NCBI GenBank assembly: GCA_903921605.1
Contig: CAIXQV010000991.1
Span: 97,598-161,597 of the forward strand
Reading direction: 5' to 3'
Source: an uncultured Planctomycetaceae bacterium
GTDB lineage: Bacteria; Planctomycetota; Planctomycetia; Planctomycetales; Planctomycetaceae
DNA length: 64,000 nucleotides
Shown here piece by piece: positions 36,301 to 44,721 of this stretch. The notes under the pieces are model-generated. The model worked only from the letters and a program-made list of their open reading frames with translations. It did no database searches and was not told the origin of the DNA. Both the position numbers and the translations under genes were made by a program. The first letter of the stretch is position 1; each line of letters starts with the position of its first letter.

Positions 36301-39300
36301 GCTGCACCGTCGAATCACGACAGTCCTCCTGAGGGGACTCCACGGTCGGAGTTGTTCTGGACTCAGACTAGCATGTTCACGATCGAATCAGGGAGAACGC
36401 TGCACGCCAATGACAGTCCAGTGCCCTCGCTGACTGATTACATGGTGGATGCCGACAATGATGTGCTGGCTTATCAACTTGTTTCTGGTGTCAGCAACGG
36501 ATTCCTGTCGTTAAACGCGAATGGGACGTTTGAATACACGTCTAATCCTGGATTCGCGGGCTGGGACTCGTTTGAGTATCTCGTGACGGATGGCGTCAAT
36601 CACTGGACGCGACGAACTTCGGTCGACGTGAAGCGATCTGACGAACGCCTGCTTGGAAGGCGGATGTCCGATATTGCCTTGGCGTTCCATAACTTTCACG
36701 AAGTGTATAGCCGATTTGGAATTATCGGCGATTACGGCAATCGTGCGAAGTTTGATGCGGCTGGGAATCCTAAACTGAGCTGGCGGGTCTATCTGCTGCC
36801 CTACCTCGGCCATTCCGATCTGTTCGCAAAGTTCCGCCTTGATGAAGCCTGGGATAGTCCGAACAACCTGCCGTTATTGTCGCAGATGCCGGATGTTTAT
36901 CGCACGCCGGGTGATAGTTCGTCATTGACGAATACACGATTTCAGACGATCAGTGACCTGCAGGATCTGGGGTCTCGAAAATATTTGTCTCAGATCGAAA
37001 ACTATTCGTTCGCGAATCGCACCTTTGCGAGAATTAGTGGATTCGTCGACGGAACTTCGAACAGCATCCTGTTTCTCCAGACCGCGCCGGACGTTGCCGT
37101 TCCGTGGACGACGCCTGTAGATGTGGATCACGATCCAGTGAATCCCTACTCCCTCCTTGGAAATCTGCCGAACAATCGCTTCAACTTCGCGACCGCAGAT
37201 GGAGCCGTACACTCGTTGTCGAAGGACGACGTGTCATCAGCAATGTTTAACAGCCTTGTGACCATCAACGGAGGGGAGATTGTTGATCCGCAGACGCTGG
37301 CGAGGTTCGATCAGGCAACCAATCCTGGCCCAATTCTCAAGCGAGCCACATGGCTGGGTTCTGCATCGAACAACGTGACGAACCTTCGAAACCGGCTCAA
37401 GCAATTTGGGCTGGCGATGCATAATTACTTAGATACCTATTCGCGTTTTCCGCTGCCCGAGAATCCCTCTTCGAATTTCGATGCAAATGGCAAGCCTTTC
37501 CTGAGCTGGCGAGTTCACCTTCTTCCGTACCTGGAACAAGGGGCCTTGTATCAGCAGTTCCGTCTCAATGAACCGTGGAACAGCGATCACAATCTGCCGT
37601 TGATGGCGAAGATGCCGGACATATTCCGAAGCAACGACGATACGTCCACAAGCACGACAACGAGATTTCAGGTGCTAACGGGGCCGTCCGCGCTGTTTGG
37701 CCGCGATCTGCTTCGCGGATTGAAACTGGGCCCGCACCCATACAGCCTCACTGACGGTTGGTCGAACACCGCGTTAATTGTGGAGACAGGCGCGAATGCT
37801 GCCGTACCGTGGACGGCTCCCGATGATGTGATTTTCGCCCCGTCAGACCCACTTGCGGCTCTGGGGAATCTTGACAACGGAGTGCTGCCTATGGTCTTGG
37901 CCGACGGCTCAACCATGTTGTTGGGCACAGACATGCTGTTACGGCAACTGAAATCGTTGGCCTCACGCGATGGCGGTGAGATCAACGATGGACATGGTTT
38001 GAGGAATCTGGAAGCAGCGCGATCAGGCGGATTCGTTTCTCCAGGGACAACGCTGAAGAACCAACTCAAGAGCATCGCTCTTGGAATGCATAACTACCAT
38101 GACGTCTTCAATATGTTTCCCGTCGCGTTCGGAACAGATCGTTTTGGTGCTGATGGGAAGCCTGATTTGAGCTGGCGCGTGCATCTCTTGCCGTGGCTTG
38201 AAATGTCGCCCCTCTACGAGCAGTTTCATTTAGATGAATCCTGGGACAGTCCTCACAACATTCAACTCCTGCCAAAGATGCCACAAATCTTCCGGAGTCT
38301 TGGTGATGCTGCAGATTCATCGACTACGCGATTCCAGGTTTTTACTGGGACGGAAGCGTTGTTTGAAAATAAGGCGACCAGTACTCACCAAGGCCCAAAG
38401 TTACTGGGTCCCAATTATCGCGAGATGACCGATGGTACATCCAACACGATCCTTGTCGTAGAGGCTGACCAGAGTCGAGCTGTTCCATGGACGAAGTCGG
38501 ACGATCTGGAGTTTGATCCGAACGACCCACTTGGAACAATGGGTTTCAGTGGTGACGAGACACTTACATTTGCTCTCGCGGATGGAAGCGTTCGAAGTCT
38601 GAATGCGGGTGAAGTGCAGTCGATTCTGAAGGCGTTGATTACACCCCGCGGCGGTGAAGAGTTCTCGCCGACAAGTCTTTCAGCACAAGGCACGATCCGT
38701 CCCGGCATCACGGTCGCTGGAGTCAGGGATGGTAGGCTGTTGATTTCTGAAGGTCAGCTTGGGGCGGTTCAGTTGGTGTTGGATAAGCCGGGGAATGTGA
38801 CGCTGGATGTGGCATCGTCTGTGAATGGAGTGGTGCAGATCGACAAGACCACTTTGACATTCACCACCAGTAACTGGAATGTTCCTCAAGCCGTGACGCT
38901 GAAGGCGATTAATGACGATCTCATTGACGGAGCAGAATCGGTCGTGATGACTCTGTCCGTCAACGACGCCGCAACAATGACGAACGAGTTTGATGCTCTG
39001 CCCAACATTGTGATCCCGGTTTTCAATGTGAACGATGACGTCCCGAGAATTCTCACGGCGGGTGTTACCGGAGTCGTGCTGACGGAAGGCGGTGCAGCGG
39101 AAACGATCTCGGTATCGCTGTCCCATGCACCGCTGAGTAATTTGACGATTGCTGTGAATAACTCCAATCCGCAGCAATGGACGTCCAATGTGTCGAACAT
39201 GGTGTTTACGCCATCGAACTGGAACGTGCCGCAAATCCTCACTCTGTTGGCATCGAACGACGCCGTTGTGGACGGTACCGTCAACGGGAACGTGCGTTTG

Positions 39301-42300
39301 TCTGTGTTCAACTCTGCGGATGTTGCCTTCCGAGGACTCCCGGAGCAACCCATCTCTGTTCAGATTAACGACAACGATGTGCCATCAATGCAAGTGACCA
39401 TGACGGATGGCGAAACCGTCGTGTCCGAAGATGGGCTTACGGATACGCTCAATGTTCGACTGGCCGTTCAGCCTGCGAACGATGTTTATGTAACGATCGT
39501 TTCGCTGGTCAATCCGACGGTGCAGATTTCGAGTTCTGAGTTGCATTTCACTCCGTCCAACTGGAACGTCTCGCAAACAATCACTGTATCGGCGATCAAC
39601 GAGTCTCTTACGACGTCAACCATTCTGGAGCTGCGAGCGGACTCTCGATCAGGTCCATATCAGGCGGCTGCTGCAGTTCAGACGAACATTCGGGTTCTGG
39701 ACGATGAGTCTGCGCATCCCGTGTTTAGCAATGTGAATGATCCCATCATCGCAATTGAAGGCGGGCAGGCTGCCAGCATGAGCGTACGATTGTCGGTGGC
39801 TCCTATGGGGCCCATGCAGTTGAAGGTTCTTGCGGTGAAGCCTGATGAGCTGAACGTGCAGAACGGAGTGCTGCAGTTCGATGCAACCAACTGGAACCAG
39901 CCGCAGACGGTGACGATCATCGCCGTCGACGAAGAGATAGCCGACGGAACTCGAGATGAATACGTCCGCTTTGTCTGGGGACCGAATCTGTCCGCACCGT
40001 ACCTTCGCCAGCCCGATTTTTCAGTTGGAATACAGACTATTGACAATGAAGTTGCAGTCATTGAAGTTGTCGAAACAGATGGTTCGACGGTGGTCACAGA
40101 ATCGGGTGCGACAGACTCCTTTGGCGTGCGATTGAGTTCTCGTCCGAATGGTCCAGTCGAATTAACTGTGACGTCTCGCGATCTTACGGCTGTTACGGTG
40201 TCGCCATCGACGTTGCGGTTTACTCCGGAAAACTGGAATAGGCCACAGACGGTGACAGTTGTCGCATCGGATGATGTGCTGGGCGATGGCGTCCAATTGG
40301 CCTCCATTCGACTGGCGGTCAACCTGGCGTTCAGTTCCGGAGGCTATAATCATTCGCCGTTTGTCGATGTGAGCACAACCACACTCGACAACGAACTGGC
40401 GACGCTGATCCTGCAAGAGACCGGCGGGGCAACAATCGTGTCAGAGTCTGGCACTAACGATGTCGTACAGGTGAGATTGTCAGCGGTTCCTACAAGTGCC
40501 GTGACGGTCCAGGTCTCTGTTGATGATTCATCAGAGGTTGGGGCTTCGATATCGACACTGACCTTTACAGCATCTAACTGGAACATTACGCAGTCAGTCA
40601 CTCTCACTGGCCTGGATGACGCGCTCGTGGACGGGCCTGTTATCTCGCAGCTTCGGTTTGCTTTTGCTGCTTCCAGTCCCGGCGCGTACGCCTCTGCATT
40701 GCCGAAGTCTGTGGCCGTCACGGCAAGCGACAATGAAATCGCGGGGCTTGTGATTGTCGAAAGTGGTGGTTCTACTCTGGTCAGTGAAGCTGGCAGCAGC
40801 GACACGATTACAGTGCGGCTTACTGCAAGGCCGGTTCAGAATGTAATCCTGACGATTCAATCGCTGGACACATCGGAGTTCACTGTTTCGCCGGTGACGC
40901 TGACCTTTACGCCTGTCAATTGGAACGCGCCCCAGACTGTGACGATAGTTGGTGTTGACGATTCGATTTTGGATGGTAGTCAGACGTCCGCTTTGCGGAT
41001 CAGGGTTGATTCCGTGTCGCAGTTGCAGTTTCAGGGAATCACGACAAATGTTTTGGTGACGACTTCTGATGACGAACTTGCTGTGCCGTCAATTGTTGCT
41101 CCAGAATCTCTGATCAGCAGCCAGCGACCGACAATCGTGTGGACCCCTGTCGCGGGAGCTACCTCGTATCGTGTGATTGTGGTGAATCGCACCACTGGTG
41201 GAACCGTGATCGTCAACATGGTCATTGCCTCCAGCAGGATCCAGGTGTCGACGGATCCTGGAATTGGAGCGTTCTCGGTTCGCGTTCAGGCGATCAGCAT
41301 CACCGGGCGCACAAGCGTTTGGAGTCAGGAACGTCAATTCCGCATCGACACCGCTCCGACGATGTCTCCGATACCTTTGTATGTAGATTCTCCGAAACCC
41401 ACGTTCAAGTGGAGTCCTTTAGTTGGCGCGGTTTACTATGACCTTCAGGTTGACAGTGTTCTGGATATTCGGCCACAGATAATTCGAAGGACAACTCTCA
41501 CTGGCACATCATTTGTCGCTCCAGCCAATCTTCGCCTCGGGTTGTACGAAGTGAAGATCCGCGCGATCGATGCTGGTGGCGTTCCTTCGAAATGGTCGTT
41601 ACTTGCTTCCTTCTTTGTGACTACAGCTCCGACACCACTGAGCCCGCCTACGGCTACCTTTAGTGTCAGGCCGAGGTTTTCGTGGCGATCGGTTGATGGT
41701 GCCATCGCGTACGATCTGAAATATCAGAAGAGTTCAACCGGGCCGGTCACCGAAGTCAACGGTCTGCAAAGTACGACCTTTGTTCCACCAGCCGATTTGG
41801 TCAGCGGAGCATACCGCTGGTGGGTTCGCGCGCGGGGGATGTACGATGTTGTGGGTTCATGGTCTGCTTTGCAGGCATTCACGATTGGCGGCTCGCCAAC
41901 GCTGATTCCCATCTCATCGCCATCGGGGCGAAATCCACGCATTGAATGGTCTCGAGTGGAAGGCGCCGTTCGTTATTTTCTGCGAGTCGACCGGATTGAT
42001 GTGCCGCAGTCATACTACATTCGACAGGAGTCCCTAACAGCCACGACCTATTCGGTGCCCGTTTCTTTGAAGCCGGGGTTGTACCGGGTTTGGGTCAGGG
42101 CGATCAGCGGCAGCGGACAAGTCACTGGCTGGAGCAGATCGATCGACATTAAGGTTGTGAATGCAGAAGACGATCGTGAAGTCTCCGGCGATCAAAGGCG
42201 GAAGAATGCGAGCTTCCTGCCCAATGACATCCTGATTCCTGAGCTCGGCGCCGAGAGGACTCGAGTTTCTGCTGTAGCTTCTGAAGAAGTCATTGTGGTT

Positions 42301-42468
42301 CAATCTTCAAGCGACGTAAGCAGAGTCCGAAGGTCAGTAGATCTGCAAGGTGCTCGCGAAGTTGAGCCGATATTGGGGATCAATCAGGAGATAGTCCCTG
42401 ATGCAGAAGTTCTGCAAAAGGTTACTCAAGCTGTGTTTGAGGCAGCTGATTGGTACAGCCTGCTATAA
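33358..42468 (+). CDS. Giant LEPR-XLL surface protein with DUF1559-like, Calx-beta-like and Fn3-like repeats
   Basis: A 3036-residue protein. A basic N-terminus runs into VEPLELRTLLS (residues ~39-49), the planctomycete LEPR-XLL motif found on large exported proteins. Residues ~90-870 hold three copies of an unrecognised module (…DTTLAASL…GDT, …AWYGYR…YTYTRNVA…, GTAVRNAT). Residues ~880-1090 are two cadherin/Big-like units. Three DUF1559-like domains follow (1099-1308, 1343-1545, 1566-1768), then seven Calx-beta-like units (~1785-2570, each with NWNxxQ) and four Fn3-like units (~2575-2935). It ends with a charged tail without a recognised anchor. AGAGG precedes the ATG by ~8 bases. Probable adhesin or cell-surface scaffold. 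Confidence 0.85.
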   Translation: MSSSNSGRHALLRAMRELCFERSLRLPRRLRRRGYAVEPLELRTLLSAVTPDSFTLVESGTPGQLGVLHERDWDADAAPEWLATFGQQRVTQTAGINQKLIADDFVAVDVNKTYGLSGWARSGDNFGMRFNPLNQQSFGFEEYDSDYLRIEPQHVLKYDSAADTTLAASLNPGDTQIVLNNITGWSTSSNAATRALAWYGYRNKAGTQYANYTYTRNVATGDAAGLWSPGGVNILTRTISLNAPWSGPALAAGTAVRNATAAGADHSSIVLNRSAVAGDFTSSEHVAIIGGGTAANGAYAATQFAPGTAFVRAVIVTNQHGQTDNFVTWQDVRLLELPALSTVQDVRQPVIDMSVDLPGNQTMRLPLYSTGDTAFHIGTQAHIQVSPTQRYNLSIDSLDMTEEDLNPVGFYSYDADGKLIHSLHVTRHSTAVDTRLARAVQPGDTAIYINDATGWSHAFGSTAESRSFAWYGYRDSSGTPYADYTYTRNVAFNFLDGLWNVGGITFDAGVGAWKITLRSSWSGPAIPNGTAVRNATGHDLVQPLTISTGRFLGWFEQDDWSWVPYTEKLGGGVWQNGVSVETAFRPGTKFIQPTIKAVVPGKFSVKFGPVNDQGLEQDSRLVLFDDQSYVRLNRSRQTIESNQVAVSPDVPVTLSVTAAIGTTMNSGQMSAETHSIGYVSYDADGLKIEPHHVQRYSPATDTTLAASLRPGDTEIRLTDATGWSNVDVAGTRAFAWFGYRDSSGRLYEDYTYTRNVATDVVNGLWDLGGISGNVITLRQPWAGPTINQGTAVRNAVAGDELIPVLRNQLRLENQWTSYSATLSGSWVNGTRSLSSLPPGVASIRFAIRVNESHFTADDTVHIRNATISKSTAATAALQANNITVATLNVLANDSVGTGNFSIVGVSSPRFGTTQVIVGGAGGGRDAVRYQSNTWFSGTDQFLYTLRNNATGETWSTSATVTIAASNLAQDSARSTSLANQSAAPSNHDSPPEGTPRSELFWTQTSMFTIESGRTLHANDSPVPSLTDYMVDADNDVLAYQLVSGVSNGFLSLNANGTFEYTSNPGFAGWDSFEYLVTDGVNHWTRRTSVDVKRSDERLLGRRMSDIALAFHNFHEVYSRFGIIGDYGNRAKFDAAGNPKLSWRVYLLPYLGHSDLFAKFRLDEAWDSPNNLPLLSQMPDVYRTPGDSSSLTNTRFQTISDLQDLGSRKYLSQIENYSFANRTFARISGFVDGTSNSILFLQTAPDVAVPWTTPVDVDHDPVNPYSLLGNLPNNRFNFATADGAVHSLSKDDVSSAMFNSLVTINGGEIVDPQTLARFDQATNPGPILKRATWLGSASNNVTNLRNRLKQFGLAMHNYLDTYSRFPLPENPSSNFDANGKPFLSWRVHLLPYLEQGALYQQFRLNEPWNSDHNLPLMAKMPDIFRSNDDTSTSTTTRFQVLTGPSALFGRDLLRGLKLGPHPYSLTDGWSNTALIVETGANAAVPWTAPDDVIFAPSDPLAALGNLDNGVLPMVLADGSTMLLGTDMLLRQLKSLASRDGGEINDGHGLRNLEAARSGGFVSPGTTLKNQLKSIALGMHNYHDVFNMFPVAFGTDRFGADGKPDLSWRVHLLPWLEMSPLYEQFHLDESWDSPHNIQLLPKMPQIFRSLGDAADSSTTRFQVFTGTEALFENKATSTHQGPKLLGPNYREMTDGTSNTILVVEADQSRAVPWTKSDDLEFDPNDPLGTMGFSGDETLTFALADGSVRSLNAGEVQSILKALITPRGGEEFSPTSLSAQGTIRPGITVAGVRDGRLLISEGQLGAVQLVLDKPGNVTLDVASSVNGVVQIDKTTLTFTTSNWNVPQAVTLKAINDDLIDGAESVVMTLSVNDAATMTNEFDALPNIVIPVFNVNDDVPRILTAGVTGVVLTEGGAAETISVSLSHAPLSNLTIAVNNSNPQQWTSNVSNMVFTPSNWNVPQILTLLASNDAVVDGTVNGNVRLSVFNSADVAFRGLPEQPISVQINDNDVPSMQVTMTDGETVVSEDGLTDTLNVRLAVQPANDVYVTIVSLVNPTVQISSSELHFTPSNWNVSQTITVSAINESLTTSTILELRADSRSGPYQAAAAVQTNIRVLDDESAHPVFSNVNDPIIAIEGGQAASMSVRLSVAPMGPMQLKVLAVKPDELNVQNGVLQFDATNWNQPQTVTIIAVDEEIADGTRDEYVRFVWGPNLSAPYLRQPDFSVGIQTIDNEVAVIEVVETDGSTVVTESGATDSFGVRLSSRPNGPVELTVTSRDLTAVTVSPSTLRFTPENWNRPQTVTVVASDDVLGDGVQLASIRLAVNLAFSSGGYNHSPFVDVSTTTLDNELATLILQETGGATIVSESGTNDVVQVRLSAVPTSAVTVQVSVDDSSEVGASISTLTFTASNWNITQSVTLTGLDDALVDGPVISQLRFAFAASSPGAYASALPKSVAVTASDNEIAGLVIVESGGSTLVSEAGSSDTITVRLTARPVQNVILTIQSLDTSEFTVSPVTLTFTPVNWNAPQTVTIVGVDDSILDGSQTSALRIRVDSVSQLQFQGITTNVLVTTSDDELAVPSIVAPESLISSQRPTIVWTPVAGATSYRVIVVNRTTGGTVIVNMVIASSRIQVSTDPGIGAFSVRVQAISITGRTSVWSQERQFRIDTAPTMSPIPLYVDSPKPTFKWSPLVGAVYYDLQVDSVLDIRPQIIRRTTLTGTSFVAPANLRLGLYEVKIRAIDAGGVPSKWSLLASFFVTTAPTPLSPPTATFSVRPRFSWRSVDGAIAYDLKYQKSSTGPVTEVNGLQSTTFVPPADLVSGAYRWWVRARGMYDVVGSWSALQAFTIGGSPTLIPISSPSGRNPRIEWSRVEGAVRYFLRVDRIDVPQSYYIRQESLTATTYSVPVSLKPGLYRVWVRAISGSGQVTGWSRSIDIKVVNAEDDREVSGDQRRKNASFLPNDILIPELGAERTRVSAVASEEVIVVQSSSDVSRVRRSVDLQGAREVEPILGINQEIVPDAEVLQKVTQAVFEAADWYSLL
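33800..35960 (+). repeat. Three copies of an unrecognised ~265-residue module
   Basis: Within the giant protein, copies centred near 33820, 34645 and 35440 share DTTLAASL-type, GDTxIxLxxxTGWS, AWYGYRxxxGxxYxxYTYTRNVA and GTAVRNA segments at the same relative spacing. The similarity is at both protein and codon level, indicating tandem duplication. Confidence 0.8.
36652..38690 (+). repeat. Three tandem DUF1559-like domains
   Basis: Copies begin near 36652, 37384 and 38053. Each has an N-terminal helix of the type (I/F)ALxxHNxHD, then LSWRVxLLPYL, FRLDExWDSxxNxxLL, a central DGTSNT(I/A)L-like block, AVPWTxPxD and a closing GGE. In other planctomycete proteins this domain sits behind a type IV pilin-like N-terminus, which is absent here. 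Confidence 0.82.
38710..41080 (+). repeat. Seven Calx-beta-like repeats
   Basis: Seven units of ~110 residues, each with a VSExG-type strand, a conserved FTxxNWNxPQTVT core and an acidic DDxxxDG loop before the next strand. The acidic loops suggest Ca2+ binding, by analogy with Calx-beta domains. Confidence 0.8.
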
Positions 42469-42627
42469 GCCCTCACATGCTCCCGCAAAGATTGACCTGC
42501 GATGCTGGATAGTGTTCTGCGGGCATGCGAATGAGGGGACACTTCGCCACAGTCGCACTACAATCCTTTTTCTGCCCATCCTGATTGTCGGCATTCTTCA
42601 CCAGCCTCTGTCGGAAAAGATAACACG

Positions 42628-44568
42628 ATGAATTTTCCCACGCAAAACGTCCTCAGGGTTTCTTTGCTCGTTATCGCGATCAGTCACGCAAACCGCGGTC
42701 TTGCCGATGAGGCTCGGATCGGTCTGTCGGAGTCAGAGAAACGTGGCGGCTGGCAAATGCTGTTCGATGGTAAATCGACCGAAGGATGGCGGAACTACAA
42801 GTCGGACAAGATTAGTGACGGTTGGGTTGTCAAAGACGGCCTGCTTGAACGCGTCGGCAAAGGCGCTGGCGATATCGTGACGACGGAACAATATGAAAAC
42901 TTTGAATTGTCACTCGAGTACCGTATCTCAAAAGGTGGCAACAGTGGCATCATGTTTCATGTGACCGAGGATCAGGCGCAGCCGTGGCACAGCGGTCCAG
43001 AAGTTCAGATTCAGGACAACGTTGATGGACGAGATCCCCAGAAGGCTGGCTGGTTGTATCAACTTTACAAACCGGTGAAGCCCGAGTGGGCGACGATGTT
43101 TGAAAACCAGGTAGGCTTTAAAGGGACTGACGTCGATGATGCGACTCGTCCTGCTGGAGAATGGAATCATGTCTACCTTCGACTGTCTCCAAAGCAGTGT
43201 GAAGTCGCCGTTAATGGTGTCAGCTACTTCTATTTTCATAAAGGCGATGAGGAATGGAACAAGCGAGTTGCGGCCAGCAAGTTCGCCGCATTTCCTCAAT
43301 TCGGAAAGGCAGGCAAAGGCCACATTTGTTTGCAGGATCACAATGATGCTGTCGCATTTCGTAATATCAAATTACGAGTTCTGTCCGCTGATGGTAGTGT
43401 GACGGATCCGGTTGATGGCCATCTGCCGTTAAAAGGTGTTGTTGCATTCCCTGAGTTGAAATGGGAAGGCTTTGAGGGGGCTGACGAAGACGGGCGGATC
43501 ACAACTTTGCGACCGATGGTGCTGACTCATGCTGGTGACGGCAGCAATCGAAACTTCGTCGCAACACAACGGGGAACGATTTATGTGTTTCCCAATGATC
43601 CCAAAGCTCAGTTGGCAACTCTGTTTGCTGACCTGAGCGACAGAGTTCAGGACTGGCGAAAAGACAATGAAGAAGGGCTGATGGGATTTGCGTTTCATCC
43701 GAACTACAAGACAAACGGATATTTCTATGTCTACTACAGTTCGTCCACTGAACCTCGCATGTCGATCGTTTCCCGATTCAAAGTATCAGCAGACGATCCG
43801 AATCGTGCAGATCCCGCCAGTGAGCAGGTCGTGATGAAGATTCCTCAGCCGTTTGCAAACCACAACGGAGGCTCGATAGCATTTGGTCATGATGGTTATC
43901 TCTACATTGCTCTTGGTGATGGTGGTGGTCGAAACGATCCACTTGGACATGGCCAGAATCTGAAGACCTGGATGGGATCGATGCTGCGGATTGACGTCGA
44001 TCATAAGCAGGATGGAAAGCACTATGCGATTCCGGCGGATAACCCGTTTCTGAGTCGTGAGGGGGCTCAACCAGAAATCTACGCGTATGGATTCCGTAAC
44101 GTGTGGAGGATGAGCATCGATCGAAAGACCGGAGACATTTGGGCTGCAGACGTCGGTCAGGATTTCTGGGAAGAAGTGAATCTCGTTAAACGCGGCGGCA
44201 ACTACGGATGGAGTATTCGTGAAGCCTCTTATCCGTTTAACAACAAGACCGTCGAAATTGCAGATCCGCTGGAGGCTCCCGTCTGGGAATATGATCACCA
44301 GATTGGCAAGTCCATTACCGGAGGCTTTGTCTACCGGGGGACTCGATTACCGGAACTTGAGGGAATGTATGTGTATGCAGACTTCATCAGTGGTCGGATT
44401 TGGGCCCTCAAATATGACGAGAGTCTTGGCAAAGTGACTCGCAACATGGGCATTGCCAGTACAGGATTCCCCGTCTTGTCGTTTGGTGAGGACGAGGCTG
44501 GTGAGGTGTACTACATGCTGGAGACGATCAACGGTCAGGGAATCTATAGGTTCGATCCTGCTCCGTAG
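42628..44568 (+). CDS. DUF1080 domain fused to PQQ-type glucose/sorbosone dehydrogenase
   Basis: A 646-residue exported protein with a signal peptide to about residue 26. Residues ~35-250 are a DUF1080 (3-keto-disaccharide hydrolase-like) jelly-roll: WQMLFDGKSTEGW, GNSGIMFHV, GPEVQIQD and EWNHVYLRL. Residues ~270-640 are a six-bladed soluble sugar dehydrogenase propeller of the GSDH/YliI type: GLMGFAFHPNYKTNGYFYVYY, NHNGGSIAFG, YIALGDGGG, YAYGFRNVWRMS and DVGQDFWEEVN. These enzymes oxidise sugars with PQQ and Ca2+ in the periplasm. The fusion suggests binding or modification of a glycan followed by oxidation. A hairpin terminator follows. Confidence 0.88.
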   Translation: MNFPTQNVLRVSLLVIAISHANRGLADEARIGLSESEKRGGWQMLFDGKSTEGWRNYKSDKISDGWVVKDGLLERVGKGAGDIVTTEQYENFELSLEYRISKGGNSGIMFHVTEDQAQPWHSGPEVQIQDNVDGRDPQKAGWLYQLYKPVKPEWATMFENQVGFKGTDVDDATRPAGEWNHVYLRLSPKQCEVAVNGVSYFYFHKGDEEWNKRVAASKFAAFPQFGKAGKGHICLQDHNDAVAFRNIKLRVLSADGSVTDPVDGHLPLKGVVAFPELKWEGFEGADEDGRITTLRPMVLTHAGDGSNRNFVATQRGTIYVFPNDPKAQLATLFADLSDRVQDWRKDNEEGLMGFAFHPNYKTNGYFYVYYSSSTEPRMSIVSRFKVSADDPNRADPASEQVVMKIPQPFANHNGGSIAFGHDGYLYIALGDGGGRNDPLGHGQNLKTWMGSMLRIDVDHKQDGKHYAIPADNPFLSREGAQPEIYAYGFRNVWRMSIDRKTGDIWAADVGQDFWEEVNLVKRGGNYGWSIREASYPFNNKTVEIADPLEAPVWEYDHQIGKSITGGFVYRGTRLPELEGMYVYADFISGRIWALKYDESLGKVTRNMGIASTGFPVLSFGEDEAGEVYYMLETINGQGIYRFDPAP

Positions 44569-44590
44569 ATCAAATGGTGAGTACAGCTAT

Positions 44591-44629
44591 CCCGTTCTGT
44601 GGAGCGCGACTTCACAGACGGGTCTTTTT
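44591..44629 (+). terminator. Rho-independent terminator after the sugar dehydrogenase gene
   Basis: The stem CCCGTTCTGTG / CACAGACGGG (one bulge) is followed by TCTTTTTG, just after the stop at 44568. The T-run is only on the plus strand. Confidence 0.8.
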
Positions 44630-44721
44630 GTCGTTTCGTAAGGGACACATCCACGCAATACGCGAAGATTTGAGGACCAGAGTCGGTCAAGTGTCCTGCA
44701 GATGTGGTCATCAATGCAGGT

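Noticed and set aside
38710..41080. CRISPR-like or short tandem DNA repeat
   Set aside because: The periodicity is ~330 bases, in frame and degenerate at DNA level; it reflects protein repeats inside one gene.
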